Origin: Rhodococcus jostii RHA1
GTDB lineage: Bacteria; Actinomycetota; Actinomycetes; Mycobacteriales; Mycobacteriaceae
Reading direction: 5' to 3'
Assembly (NCBI RefSeq): GCF_000014565.1
Contig: NC_008268.1
Coordinates: 558,001-622,000, forward strand
Length of the DNA stretch: 64,000 nucleotides
Part shown: positions 53,537 to 62,108 of the stretch, in pieces
Layout of the letters: each line of letters starts with the position of its first letter
Position numbering within the stretch: the stretch's first letter is position 1
Made by a program: the position numbers and the translations under genes
The notes under the pieces: model-generated
What the model saw: the letters and a program-made list of their open reading frames with translations, nothing else
Database searches by the model: none
What the model was told of the DNA's origin: nothing

Positions 53537-54814
53537 CTACCACTGTGCGATGGGGGCGTCTCGAAGCCACTCGTAGATGCGCAGCGCTGCCCGCAGGTCC
53601 GTGCTCGATCCACCTGAAGGCGTGCACAGACTCAATGCCTTCTGCACTCGATAGGTCACTGTGTTCTTGGAAATATGCTCTGCCGTCGCGACTTTGGCCA
53701 GACCGTGGTCCATGTCGAGGTAGAGGCTCAGGGTCGAACGCAGATCGGCCATGCGGGGGTCGTTGCCCGCGAGCGGGCCGAGCAGTCGGGAGGCGAACTG
53801 CACCGCGGCTTCCGGATCGGCAAGGAGGAGCACTTCGAGGGCGATGTGCTCGTGAGCGGTGGTGGTGGGTGGATGACCGACCCGCAGGCGAACCAGCCGC
53901 TCGACCGCGCGGGCCTCGAGGTGACTTCTGCGGAATCCGTCGATCCCGGAGCCGAGTTGGCCGGTCACGACGAAAGTGTCGCCGAAGGCGGGCAGGGTGG
54001 ACGTCAGCGCGCGCGTTGGGTCAGGGGTGATGGCACCCCACGCCCAGATCGCCTGCAGGCCGACGGGGATCACCAATGATGCGGTCGGTGTTCCCCACTG
54101 TCGTAGCGCCGGGTCGACGACGGCCCGCAGGTCATGGCCCGAGTGCGGGCCGCTCCAGGCGATGAGGGCCACGTGGTGGCCGCCGAGGGGGTAGCCGAGG
54201 ACCTGTTCGGCGTGGGCGGATTCGATGGGGTCCGCGGCGATGATCTTGGTGACGAGATCGAGTCGCGCTGCGGATACTCCCGCGGCCCACGCGCTCTGCT
54301 CCTCGAGGAAAGCCGACGCGGCCACCCCGGTGAAATCGTCGAGCACCTCGAAGAGCAGCAGCGAGATGCGGCGCATCTCGTTGCCGCTCTCGCTCGGTGG
54401 AATCAGGCGGGTGACCGCGTCGAGAAGTGCGGCCGCCAGCACGGCGTACCCGACGCGGATGGTCCGGAGCAGGTCGTCGAGCTCCATGCCTCGACGGGCG
54501 AAGTCTCTGGCGATCTCCTCCACCTCGGCGCTGGCCAGCGACGTCTCCGACTCGCCGAGGCCGGCGACCAGTGTCAGGGCTCGACACACGGTCGCTGTGG
54601 TGGCCCGCCGGATCGCGTCCAGGGGTAGCGCACCCTCGCCCACCGCCGGCACTTTTCGGGAGATCTTGGCGGCGATGTCCTGACCGACTTCGACAGCCCA
54701 GGTGACCGCACCGTCGCCGAGCACGGCGCGAATCCGGTCGGCGTCCGGACTGAGCCACTCGAGCTCCGATTGCCGGGCCCGTCTTCCCGAAAGTTCACCA
54801 GTCCAATGCGGCAC
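53537..54814 (-). CDS. PucR/CdaR-type transcriptional regulator
   Basis: 425 residues. A long N-terminal sensor region (about 1-170) precedes a GGDEF-like CdaR middle. The C-terminal PucR helix-turn-helix is LSLYLDMDHGLAKVATAEHI SKNTVTYRVQKALSLC. Such regulators usually activate neighbouring catabolic operons on binding a substrate. It stands between the two arms of the catabolic island, and an identical type of palindrome lies on both sides, which argues that it controls both. Confidence 0.88.
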   Translation of the reverse strand: MPHWTGELSGRRARQSELEWLSPDADRIRAVLGDGAVTWAVEVGQDIAAKISRKVPAVGEGALPLDAIRRATTATVCRALTLVAGLGESETSLASAEVEEIARDFARRGMELDDLLRTIRVGYAVLAAALLDAVTRLIPPSESGNEMRRISLLLFEVLDDFTGVAASAFLEEQSAWAAGVSAARLDLVTKIIAADPIESAHAEQVLGYPLGGHHVALIAWSGPHSGHDLRAVVDPALRQWGTPTASLVIPVGLQAIWAWGAITPDPTRALTSTLPAFGDTFVVTGQLGSGIDGFRRSHLEARAVERLVRLRVGHPPTTTAHEHIALEVLLLADPEAAVQFASRLLGPLAGNDPRMADLRSTLSLYLDMDHGLAKVATAEHISKNTVTYRVQKALSLCTPSGGSSTDLRAALRIYEWLRDAPIAQW

Positions 54815-54864
54815 TCAACATCCTTCCGATCCGCCTCCACGGTACAACGAGCACACCAGCTGTT

Positions 54865-54880
54865 TTGGTCTGTAAACCAA
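54865..54880. promoter_or_regulatory. Inverted repeat, probable PucR operator (dioxygenase side)
   Basis: TTGGTCTGTAAACCAA (arms TTGGTYT/ARACCAA) sits in the 306-base gap between pucR and the divergent dioxygenase gene, 50 bases before the pucR start. It is the twin of the site at 53489-53504. Confidence 0.68.
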
Positions 54881-55120
54881 TTTCTCCCGCAGTTCCTGTT
54901 CCGTAGCCCGTAGCCATCCCCGGTGGAATTTCGTGAAATGGGGAGACCACTACGTGACGGGGACCACAGAGAAGTCTTCGGCACAGGTCGGCGCACCGAC
55001 TGTTATCAGGTATAGCACCCGCGCCAGGTAGGCACACGTAGCCGACGAACGGACCTTCCGTAGTCCGGTGTCCACATATCCCCTCGCGGTCGCCGACCGC
55101 GAGTATCGAAGGAGTCAACG

Positions 55121-55693
55121 ATGACCGCCACTCCCAAGTTCGCGCACGTCGTGCTGCAGACCAGCCGATTCGAGGAGATGCGCGACTGGTACTGCACCGT
55201 GCTGGACGCGCACGTGGTCTACGAAGGGCACGGCTTGTGCTTCATCACCTTCGACGAGGAGCACCACCGGGTCGCGCTGCTGGGCGCCCCGGTGCAGCTC
55301 GAACCGCGCAATCCGGGTGCAGCGGGCATGCACCACACCGCCTACACCTTCGACACACTCGACGATCTGCTCGATCGCTACGACTCGCTCAAGGAAAAGG
55401 GGATCGAACCGAAGGTGCCGATCCAGCACGGGGTAACGACCTCGCTGTACTACCAGGACCCGGACGGCAACTTCGTCGAACTGCAGATCGACAACTTCGC
55501 GACGCCGGACGAGGCGACGGCCTACATGAACGGCCCCGAATACGGCAACAACCCGGTCGGAGTGTCGTTCGTCCCGGAGGCGATGCGGCAGGCACTCGCC
55601 CAGGGCACCCCGGTCTCGGAGATCACCACCCACTCCTGGGCCCTGCAGACCAGCCCGGACCTGCCCGACCCGATGGCGGCACTGACCAGCTGA
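55121..55693 (+). CDS. VOC-family (type I extradiol-like) dioxygenase, single module
   Basis: 190 residues. FAHVVLQTSRFEEMRDWYCT supplies the first metal histidine, AAGMHHTAYTFDTLDDLLDR the second, and YYQDPDGNFVELQID the glutamate, giving the His-His-Glu triad of vicinal-oxygen-chelate enzymes. The size fits one-domain ring-cleavage dioxygenases rather than glyoxalase. It likely opens the ring of a diphenolic made by the monooxygenases in this island. First gene of the plus-strand operon, 69 bases before the FAH gene. Confidence 0.85.
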   Translation: MTATPKFAHVVLQTSRFEEMRDWYCTVLDAHVVYEGHGLCFITFDEEHHRVALLGAPVQLEPRNPGAAGMHHTAYTFDTLDDLLDRYDSLKEKGIEPKVPIQHGVTTSLYYQDPDGNFVELQIDNFATPDEATAYMNGPEYGNNPVGVSFVPEAMRQALAQGTPVSEITTHSWALQTSPDLPDPMAALTS

Positions 55694-55761
55694 CCGCACG
55701 CGAGCTCACGCTCGGCCCGACGAATCAGCATCTTTCCGATCGATCACCCGAAGGACTTCTC

Positions 55762-56652
55762 ATGCGTGTGGCAAACCAGGCCGGCCGGCTCCAGATCGTG
55801 GCGGACGGCATCGCCGTCGACGTCGAGACGGCCAGCGGGGGCCGCTTTTCCGCCGAACCCCAGCAGATCTTCGACCGATGGGACGAGTTCACCGCATGGG
55901 CAGCCACGGTGAATTTTGCCGCCGGGGCGCCGGTGGTCGAGTCCGAGCTGGGCGCCCCGGTCCCCCGGCCCGGCCAGATCTTCGCGATCGGCGTGAACTA
56001 CGCCGACCACGTCGAGGAATCCGGGCTGACACTGCCCGACGCCCCTTTCGTATTCACCAAGTTCCCCGCCTCGATCACCGGTCCCTACGACACCATCGAA
56101 CACCCCGGCGGGTTAGTGGATTTCGAAGTCGAACTCGTGGCGGTCATCGGCAAGGAAGCCCGACACGTTCCCGTCGCCGAGGGCTGGGAGTATGTGGCCG
56201 GGCTGACCCTCGGCCAGGACCTGTCCGAGCGGGACCTGCAGCTGTCCGGTCCCCCACCCCAGCAATTCACCCTCGGCAAATCGTTCGCCGGTTTCGCCCC
56301 GATCGGGCCGGTCCTGGTCACCCCGGACGAATTCGCCGACCCCGACGACATCGAGGTCAGCACGATTCTGTCGGGCGAGCTGATGCAGAACTCGCGCACC
56401 CGGCACCTGATTTTCCCGATCCCGGTCCTCGTGTCCTACCTGTCGTCGATCCTGCCGCTGCGCCCCGGCGACCTCATCTTCACCGGCACCCCATCGGGTA
56501 TCGGCTTCACCCGAGATCCAAAACGGCTCATCGGTGTCGACGACGAACTCGTCAGCCGCGCCGACACCATCGGCGAGATGCGGCACCACTTCACCGCCGC
56601 AACCCGCCCGCACCCACTCACCACTGTTTCCAGGAGCACCAGCCATGTCTGA
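55762..56652 (+). CDS. Fumarylacetoacetate hydrolase family protein
   Basis: 296 residues. IFAIGVNYADHVEESGL, DFEVELVAVIGKEARHVPVA (metal-binding acidic residues), QDLSERDLQLSG, GKSFAGFAPIGPVLVTPDE and FTGTPSGIGFTRDPK are the core FAH motifs. Members hydrolyse a carbon-carbon bond in fumarylacetoacetate, acylpyruvates or decarboxylate catechol-derived products. With an acetoacetyl-CoA synthetase two genes on, release of acetoacetate is attractive. The stop overlaps the next gene by 8 bases. Confidence 0.9.
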   Translation: MRVANQAGRLQIVADGIAVDVETASGGRFSAEPQQIFDRWDEFTAWAATVNFAAGAPVVESELGAPVPRPGQIFAIGVNYADHVEESGLTLPDAPFVFTKFPASITGPYDTIEHPGGLVDFEVELVAVIGKEARHVPVAEGWEYVAGLTLGQDLSERDLQLSGPPPQQFTLGKSFAGFAPIGPVLVTPDEFADPDDIEVSTILSGELMQNSRTRHLIFPIPVLVSYLSSILPLRPGDLIFTGTPSGIGFTRDPKRLIGVDDELVSRADTIGEMRHHFTAATRPHPLTTVSRSTSHV

Positions 56653-58411
56653 GATCACCGTTCCCGTCCTCATCGTCGGCGGAGGCGGGTGTGGATTGAC
56701 CACCTCGATCCTGCTGTCCGAACACGGCATCGACCACCACCTCGTCGAGCGGCACACCAGCACCTCCCATCTGCCCAAGGCCCACTACCTCAACCAGCGC
56801 ACCATGGAGGTGCTGCGCCAGGTCGGCGTCGCGGACTCGATCTACGCGGTGGGCACCCCACCGAAGAACATGGGCAAGACCCGGTGGGTCACCTCCCTCG
56901 GCGGCGACGGCGAACTGGACGGCCGCACCCTGTACACCCTCGAATCGTTCGGCGGCGGACGACTCGAGAGCGCATACGCGGTCGACAGCCCGTGCCCGTC
57001 CACCAACTACCCGCAGATCCGCCTCGAACCCCTCCTGCGTGAGCACGCCGAGAAGCGGGCACCGGACTCGATCCACTTCGGCCGCGAACTCGTCTCGTTC
57101 GAGCAGGACGAGAACGGAATCCACGCCGTCGTCCTGAACCGCGACACCCAGGAGACCTACACCGTCCACGCCCAGTACATGGTCGCCGCCGACGGCGGCA
57201 AGACCGTCGGACCCGAACTCGGTGTGAAAATGGAGGGCCCGACCGGGATCCTCGACATGGTCAGCACCCACTTCACCGCCGACCTGTCGCAGTGGTGGGA
57301 GGACGACGTCCTGATCACCTGGCTGCTCAACCCCGAGGGCGCCGGCTCCTGGAACAGCGGCGCCATGGCCGCCATGGGCCCCACGTGGGGCAAGCACTCA
57401 GAAGAATTCGTCCTGCACTTCACCTTCCGCCCGGACGACCCGGCCCGGTTCGACGAAGAGGCAATCGTTCCCCGGCTGCGCGAGCTCCTCAAGCTGCCCG
57501 ACCTCGAATTGAAGATCCACAAGGTCAGCCACTGGATCCTCGAAGGGGTGCTCGCCGACAAGTACCAGGTCGGCCGGATCTTCCTCGCCGGCGACGCCGC
57601 CCACCGGCACCCACCCACCACCGGTCTGGGCCTGAACACCGCCATCCAGGACGCCCACAACCTGGCCTGGAAACTGGCCGCGGTCGTCAAGGGTGACGCC
57701 GCCCCCGCCCTGCTCGACACCTACGAGCCCGAACGCCGCCTCGTCGGCATGCGCAACGTCGACTGGGCCATGTTCACCTTCCTCAACCACATGGTCGTCG
57801 ACGCCGGCCTCGGCCTGATCCCCGGCCAGCCGCTCGAAGCCCAGGTCCAGGTATTCCGGGACTACTTCTCCGACACCCCGATGGGCGAAACCCGCCGGGC
57901 CCGCGCGGCCGAGGTGATCAGTACCCAGCGCACCGAATTCCAGGCCCACGACCTCGAAATCGGCTTCGCCTACCGCGACGGGGCCCTCGTCCCGGACGGC
58001 ACCGAGGCACCGCCGCGCGACCCGATGGGGCACAACTACCACCCCACCACCCGCCCCGGGCACCGACTCCCGCACGCCTGGCTCGAGCACGACGGCCGGC
58101 AGATCTCCACCCACGACCTCACCGGCAACAACGCTCACTTCGTGCTCATCACTGCCGCAGACGGTGCCGCCTGGTCCGATGCCGCCCGGTTGGCCAACGA
58201 CAAGTTCGGGGTCCAGATCAAGGTCGCCCAGATCGGCGCCGGCACCGACTACACCGACCCCACCGGCCGCTGGAGTGAACTTCGCCAGATCGACGACACC
58301 GGGGCAATCCTGGTCCGACCGGACAACCACGTCGCCTGGCGCAGCACCGGCGCCGTCGCCGACCCCGCCGACGAGCTCACCCGCGCACTCGGCACCGTGC
58401 TCTCACGCTGA
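56645..58411 (+). CDS. FAD-dependent aromatic hydroxylase (phenol hydroxylase / TfdB-like)
   Basis: 588 residues. PVLIVGGGGCGLTTSILLSE binds FAD, YMVAADGGKTVGPELGV contains a DG-type motif, and AGDAAHRHPPTTGLGLNTAI is the second FAD motif. A thioredoxin-like C-terminal third (RPGHRLPHAWLEHDGRQIST, GAILVRPDNHVAWR) is as in TfdB and PheA. It hydroxylates a phenolic compound with NAD(P)H and O2. It probably forms the diphenol cleaved by the VOC enzyme. The start overlaps the FAH gene. Confidence 0.92.
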   Translation: MSEITVPVLIVGGGGCGLTTSILLSEHGIDHHLVERHTSTSHLPKAHYLNQRTMEVLRQVGVADSIYAVGTPPKNMGKTRWVTSLGGDGELDGRTLYTLESFGGGRLESAYAVDSPCPSTNYPQIRLEPLLREHAEKRAPDSIHFGRELVSFEQDENGIHAVVLNRDTQETYTVHAQYMVAADGGKTVGPELGVKMEGPTGILDMVSTHFTADLSQWWEDDVLITWLLNPEGAGSWNSGAMAAMGPTWGKHSEEFVLHFTFRPDDPARFDEEAIVPRLRELLKLPDLELKIHKVSHWILEGVLADKYQVGRIFLAGDAAHRHPPTTGLGLNTAIQDAHNLAWKLAAVVKGDAAPALLDTYEPERRLVGMRNVDWAMFTFLNHMVVDAGLGLIPGQPLEAQVQVFRDYFSDTPMGETRRARAAEVISTQRTEFQAHDLEIGFAYRDGALVPDGTEAPPRDPMGHNYHPTTRPGHRLPHAWLEHDGRQISTHDLTGNNAHFVLITAADGAAWSDAARLANDKFGVQIKVAQIGAGTDYTDPTGRWSELRQIDDTGAILVRPDNHVAWRSTGAVADPADELTRALGTVLSR

Positions 58412-58426
58412 CCCCACCGCACGAAC

Positions 58427-58478
58427 GCTCCCGCCACGGGCAGACCAGGACACCACGTCTGCCCGTGGCGGCGGGAGC
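58427..58478 (+). terminator. Large intercistronic hairpin before the acetoacetyl-CoA synthetase gene
   Basis: CCACGGGCAGAC (58434-58445) pairs with 58457-58468, and after a three-base bulge GCTCCCG (58427-58433) pairs with 58472-58478: 19 base pairs in all. It ends just before the ribosome site GGAAAGGA. It may reduce read-through or shield the upstream mRNA. Confidence 0.6.
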
Positions 58479-58497
58479 CGGAAAGGACGCACCAACA

Positions 58498-60498
58498 ATG
58501 ACCGCCCCAGGACGTGAAGTGTTGTGGACCCCGCCGCCCGAGCGGGTCTCGGCTTCGAACATGAGCCGATACCAACGCTGGCTCGCAGCCGAGAAAAACG
58601 TCTGCACTACCGACTTCGACTCGCTGTGGTGCTGGTCGATCAGCGACCTCGAAAAGTTCTGGCTCTCGATCTGGGAGTACTTCGACGTCATCGCCTCGGC
58701 TCCACCGCAGACGGTGCTCTCCGACCCCCGGATGCCCGGGGCCCGGTGGTTCCCCGGCACCCGGCTGAACTGGGCCGAAAACCTGCTCCGTCACACCGAC
58801 CGGACCGGGCCCGCGATCATCTCGGTCGACGAAACCGGCACCACAGGCGAACTCTCGCGGGCCGAGCTGGTCGCGCAAGTCGCCAACCTCGCCGCCCACT
58901 TCCGGAAGATCGGTGTGCAGCCCGGAGACCGGATCGCGGCGATGCTTCCGAACATCGCGCCCACCGTCGCCGCGGTGCTCGCCGCGGCCAGCGTCGGTGC
59001 GGTGTGGTCCTGTTGCGCACCGGATTTCGGTGTGAAAGGGCTGGTCGACCGGTTCGCGCAGATCGAGCCGACCGTGCTGATCGGGGTGGACGGCTACCAG
59101 TTCAACGGCAAACGCGTCGACCGCCGAGACGTCTTCGCCACCCTGCTGGACCAGCTCCCGACCGTGCGGCACGCCGTCGTCGTCGACAACCTCGGCCTAC
59201 CCTTCATCGGGGAGCATCGGCCGAGCATCGCCGCGTACGCCGATGTGGTCGTCGGGGACGCCGCACCACAGTACGAGCAGGTGCCGTTCGACCATCCGCT
59301 GTGGATCCTCTACAGCTCCGGCACTACCGGCCTCCCGAAGGGCATTGTGCACTCGCACGGCGGCATCGTGCTCGAAGCGCTCAAGGCCAACGCGCTGCAC
59401 TATGACCTCGGCCCCACCGATCGGGTGTTCATCGCCGCGAGCACCGCCTGGGTGGTGTGGAACATGCTCGTCGACACCATGGTCACCGGCGCGGCGATCA
59501 TCACCTATGACGGCAGCCCCACCTACGGCCGGCCCGACCACCAATTCGAGATCTGCGCCCGCTACGGGGCCACCCGATTCGGCACCGGCGCCGCCTATCT
59601 GACGCTGTGCGAGAAGGCCGGCACCGAGCCCGGTACCGCTTTCGACCTGTCGGGGTTGCGGTCGATCATGTCGACCGGTTCCCCGCTGCCGGACACCACC
59701 TGGCGGTGGATCTACGACACGGTCAGCCCGGATGTGCACCTGGGATCCGACAGCGGCGGCACCGATGTGGCCACCGGCTTCATCGGCGCCAATCCGCTCT
59801 CCCCCGTTCGGGTGGGAGAACTGCAGGGCCCCTACCTGGGGGTCGATGTGCAGGCCTGGACCGAGACCGGTGAGGCGGTCGTCGGGGAAGTCGGTGAAAT
59901 GGTGATCACCGCACCGATGCCGTCGATGCCGATCTACTTCTGGAACGACCCGGACGGAAACCGGTACCGGGACGCCTATTTCGAGGTCTACCCCGGGGTG
60001 TGGCGGCACGGAGACTGGATCACCATGGAAGCCGACGGAGGCTGCGTGGTCCACGGGCGGTCGGATTCGACGATCAACCGTGGCGGGGTCCGGATGGGGT
60101 CGGCGGATATCTATCAGGCCGTCGAAGCGCTGCCGGAGATCGCCGAGGCGCTGGTGATCGGCGCCGAACTACCCCACGGTGGCTATCACATGCCGCTGTT
60201 CGTGGTACTGCGCGACGGATACGACCTCGACGACGCGCTCGTGGAGAAGATTCGCACCACGATCCGCCGGGAGGCCTCGCCCCGGCACGTGCCGGACGAG
60301 ATCATCGACGTCCCGGCTATTCCCATCACCCGTACCGGCAAGCGGCTCGAGATTCCGGTCAAGAAGCTGATCCAGGGAGTCTCTCCGGAGACCGCGATCA
60401 ACCGCGCCACGGTCGCCGACACCGACGCCCTCGACTGGTACATCGACTACGCGCAGCGGTTCCAAGACCACCGCGCTGACACCTCTACCCTCACCTGA
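58498..60498 (+). CDS. Acetoacetate-CoA ligase
   Basis: 666 residues. The N-terminal ACAS-like segment (SRYQRWLAAEKNVCTTDFDS) and the insertion pattern GVKGLVDRFAQIEPTVLIGV are typical of acetoacetyl-CoA synthetase. ILYSSGTTGLPKGIVHSHGG is the phosphate loop, and the C-terminal lysine is in TRTGKRLEIPVKKLI. It converts acetoacetate, ATP and CoA to acetoacetyl-CoA. As the last gene of an operon with an FAH-family hydrolase, it most likely captures acetoacetate released from ring cleavage. Confidence 0.92.
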   Translation: MTAPGREVLWTPPPERVSASNMSRYQRWLAAEKNVCTTDFDSLWCWSISDLEKFWLSIWEYFDVIASAPPQTVLSDPRMPGARWFPGTRLNWAENLLRHTDRTGPAIISVDETGTTGELSRAELVAQVANLAAHFRKIGVQPGDRIAAMLPNIAPTVAAVLAAASVGAVWSCCAPDFGVKGLVDRFAQIEPTVLIGVDGYQFNGKRVDRRDVFATLLDQLPTVRHAVVVDNLGLPFIGEHRPSIAAYADVVVGDAAPQYEQVPFDHPLWILYSSGTTGLPKGIVHSHGGIVLEALKANALHYDLGPTDRVFIAASTAWVVWNMLVDTMVTGAAIITYDGSPTYGRPDHQFEICARYGATRFGTGAAYLTLCEKAGTEPGTAFDLSGLRSIMSTGSPLPDTTWRWIYDTVSPDVHLGSDSGGTDVATGFIGANPLSPVRVGELQGPYLGVDVQAWTETGEAVVGEVGEMVITAPMPSMPIYFWNDPDGNRYRDAYFEVYPGVWRHGDWITMEADGGCVVHGRSDSTINRGGVRMGSADIYQAVEALPEIAEALVIGAELPHGGYHMPLFVVLRDGYDLDDALVEKIRTTIRREASPRHVPDEIIDVPAIPITRTGKRLEIPVKKLIQGVSPETAINRATVADTDALDWYIDYAQRFQDHRADTSTLT

Positions 60499-60503
60499 GG
60501 GCA

Positions 60504-60530
60504 GGTCGCCGGGGCGGGGCCCCGGCGACC
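60504..60530. terminator. Bidirectional terminator hairpin between convergent genes
   Basis: GGTCGCCGGGGC (60504-60515) pairs perfectly with 60519-60530 over a GGG loop. It lies 5 bases after the synthetase stop and about 40 bases after the convergent gntR stop. Confidence 0.75.
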
Positions 60531-60567
60531 GCAGAGCCGACGTGAACATGCGCCGAGGCGGCAGCGT

Positions 60568-61272
60568 TCAGGGCGCGATCGGGTCGAGCGCCCGAAGCGC
60601 GATCTGTTCGTTGTCGTCGAGGTGCTGCCGTGTCGCCGCGGCGACTTTTCTCATGTTGCGGGTGCGCACGACGGTGAGGATCTCCGCATGCACGTGTCCC
60701 CGCCGCTCGTGTTCATCCGGTTCGGCCTCTCGACCCGAGAACGCCAGCCGGACATACCGTTCGGCGGCGTGCCACAGGCCGTCGAGCACGCGCAGGTCCC
60801 ACGCGGTGGCGGCGGGCCGGAGCAGCTCGTAGTGGAAGGCGTGGTGCGCCTGGTAGATGTCGTCGAGGTCGAGGCTCTCGTCGCCGAACATGGTCACGTA
60901 GTTCTCGAGTCGACGCAGGTCGGCGTCGTCGAGCAGTTTACAGGCGCGGCCGGCGATCTCCGGTTCGAGTTGGCGGCGCAGCCGATAGATCCCGTGCAGG
61001 TCCTCGTGCGAGAGCGGGGCGACCATGGCGCTTTTCCCGGGGCGGGTCACCACGAGACCCTGCGCTTCGAGCTCTTTGAGTGCTTCCCGGACCGGGATGA
61101 AACTCACCCCGAGCTGGCTGGAGATTTCCCGCAACGAGAACGTCTGCCCCGGACGGAGTTCACCGGCGAGGATCGAGCGCCGGATTTCCTTGGCGACCTG
61201 CTCGGGAACGGAGGTCGGAGTCAGGGACCGCACCGGCGGTTGCGGGTTTCTCGTGCTCGTTGTCACGACCAT
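60568..61272 (-). CDS. GntR/FCD-family regulator
   Basis: 234 residues. The winged helix reads AGELRPGQTFSLREISSQLG VSFIPVREALKELEAQGLVV, and the FCD part includes IYRLRRQLEPEIAGRACKLL and AHHAFHYELLRPAATAWDLR. This variant with LRxISxxLGVSxIPVREAL is common near organic-acid genes. A site TGTTATAGCA lies 40 bases upstream of its start and recurs as TGTTATAACA before the E1 gene at 62109, so it probably controls itself and that gene. Confidence 0.9.
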   Translation of the reverse strand: MVVTTSTRNPQPPVRSLTPTSVPEQVAKEIRRSILAGELRPGQTFSLREISSQLGVSFIPVREALKELEAQGLVVTRPGKSAMVAPLSHEDLHGIYRLRRQLEPEIAGRACKLLDDADLRRLENYVTMFGDESLDLDDIYQAHHAFHYELLRPAATAWDLRVLDGLWHAAERYVRLAFSGREAEPDEHERRGHVHAEILTVVRTRNMRKVAAATRQHLDDNEQIALRALDPIAP

Positions 61273-61311
61273 CTCCGTCTCGTTCTCATCGCTGTCACCA
61301 CGTACGAGGCA

Positions 61312-61321
61312 TGTTATAGCA
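61312..61321. promoter_or_regulatory. Probable GntR/FCD autoregulatory site
   Basis: TGTTATAGCA lies 40 bases upstream of the gntR start. It differs by one base from the centre of the palindrome at 61930-61941 and is unusually AT-rich for the region. Confidence 0.5.
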
Positions 61322-61358
61322 CCAGGTCGGTGCCGATCCGGGCGCGGACCGGCCGGTG

Positions 61359-61835
61359 TCAGTCGATGAGCTTCTCGACCAGCGGCGCGATCCGGTAGTC
61401 GACCATCTCGCGCATCACCAGGGCGGTCGTGGTGCGTTTGACCCCCTTGATCCCAAGGATGTCCCCGGCCACCCGATACAGGTCGTCGGCGTCCCGGACG
61501 GCGACGTGGAGGAGCAGATCCGCGACACCGCTGAGGCCGAGGACCTCGAGCACCTCGGGAATGCCGTCGAGGGCGGCCCCGACACGGGCAAGCTTGCGCT
61601 GGGTGACGTTGGTCAAGATGTATGCCTGCAGCGGGTAACCGAGAATCGCCGGGTCGATGCGGCGCTCGAACGAGCGCAGCGCGTGCGAGTCGTCGAGCTT
61701 GCCCATCCGGGCCTGAACGGTGTTGCGTGAGAGTCCTATCCGGTCCGCCAGGGCAATGGTCGTGGCCCGCGGCGACTCCGCGAGCGCGAGCAGAAGCCGG
61801 GCGTCGATCTGATCCGCTTGGTGCGTGCTTGGCAT
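61359..61835 (-). CDS. Lrp/AsnC-family regulator
   Basis: 158 residues. IDARLLLALAESPRATTIAL then ADRIGLSRNTVQARMGKLDD form the helix-turn-helix. The RAM/ligand domain follows, with GYPLQAYILTNVTQRKLARV, GVADLLLHVAVRDADDLYRV and GVKRTTTALVMREMVDYRIA. It is divergent from the E1-like gene; Lrp relatives often sense amino or 2-oxo acids and regulate adjacent dehydrogenase genes. Confidence 0.92.
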   Translation of the reverse strand: MPSTHQADQIDARLLLALAESPRATTIALADRIGLSRNTVQARMGKLDDSHALRSFERRIDPAILGYPLQAYILTNVTQRKLARVGAALDGIPEVLEVLGLSGVADLLLHVAVRDADDLYRVAGDILGIKGVKRTTTALVMREMVDYRIAPLVEKLID

Positions 61836-61929
61836 TGTGTCAATCCCAACTTCCCTCGAGTGCCCTGCCGGCGTGCATTCTGCTCAATATCGACACCGAC
61901 TATTGCGCAGGCGGCAAAATCCTGATCCA

Positions 61930-61941
61930 CTGTTATAACAG
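61930..61941. promoter_or_regulatory. Perfect palindrome before the E1-like gene
   Basis: CTGTTATAACAG is a perfect 12-base palindrome 168 bases upstream of the E1 start, in the region shared with the divergent Lrp gene. Its core TGTTATAACA matches the site in front of the neighbouring gntR gene. Confidence 0.6.
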
Positions 61942-62108
61942 GTGGGCGGCGGTCAGACCAGATCCGGCACCGCCGCATTCCGATACCGCATCCGACCGCA
62001 CACACCCCGTCACCGGTCGAGTGGATTGCTCCCTGGCCACCCCGTCGGAGCCGTTCTGATAGTTGCGCTCGTCCGCAGCGATCCGCCCTTGTGAGGAAAG
62101 AGAATCCG

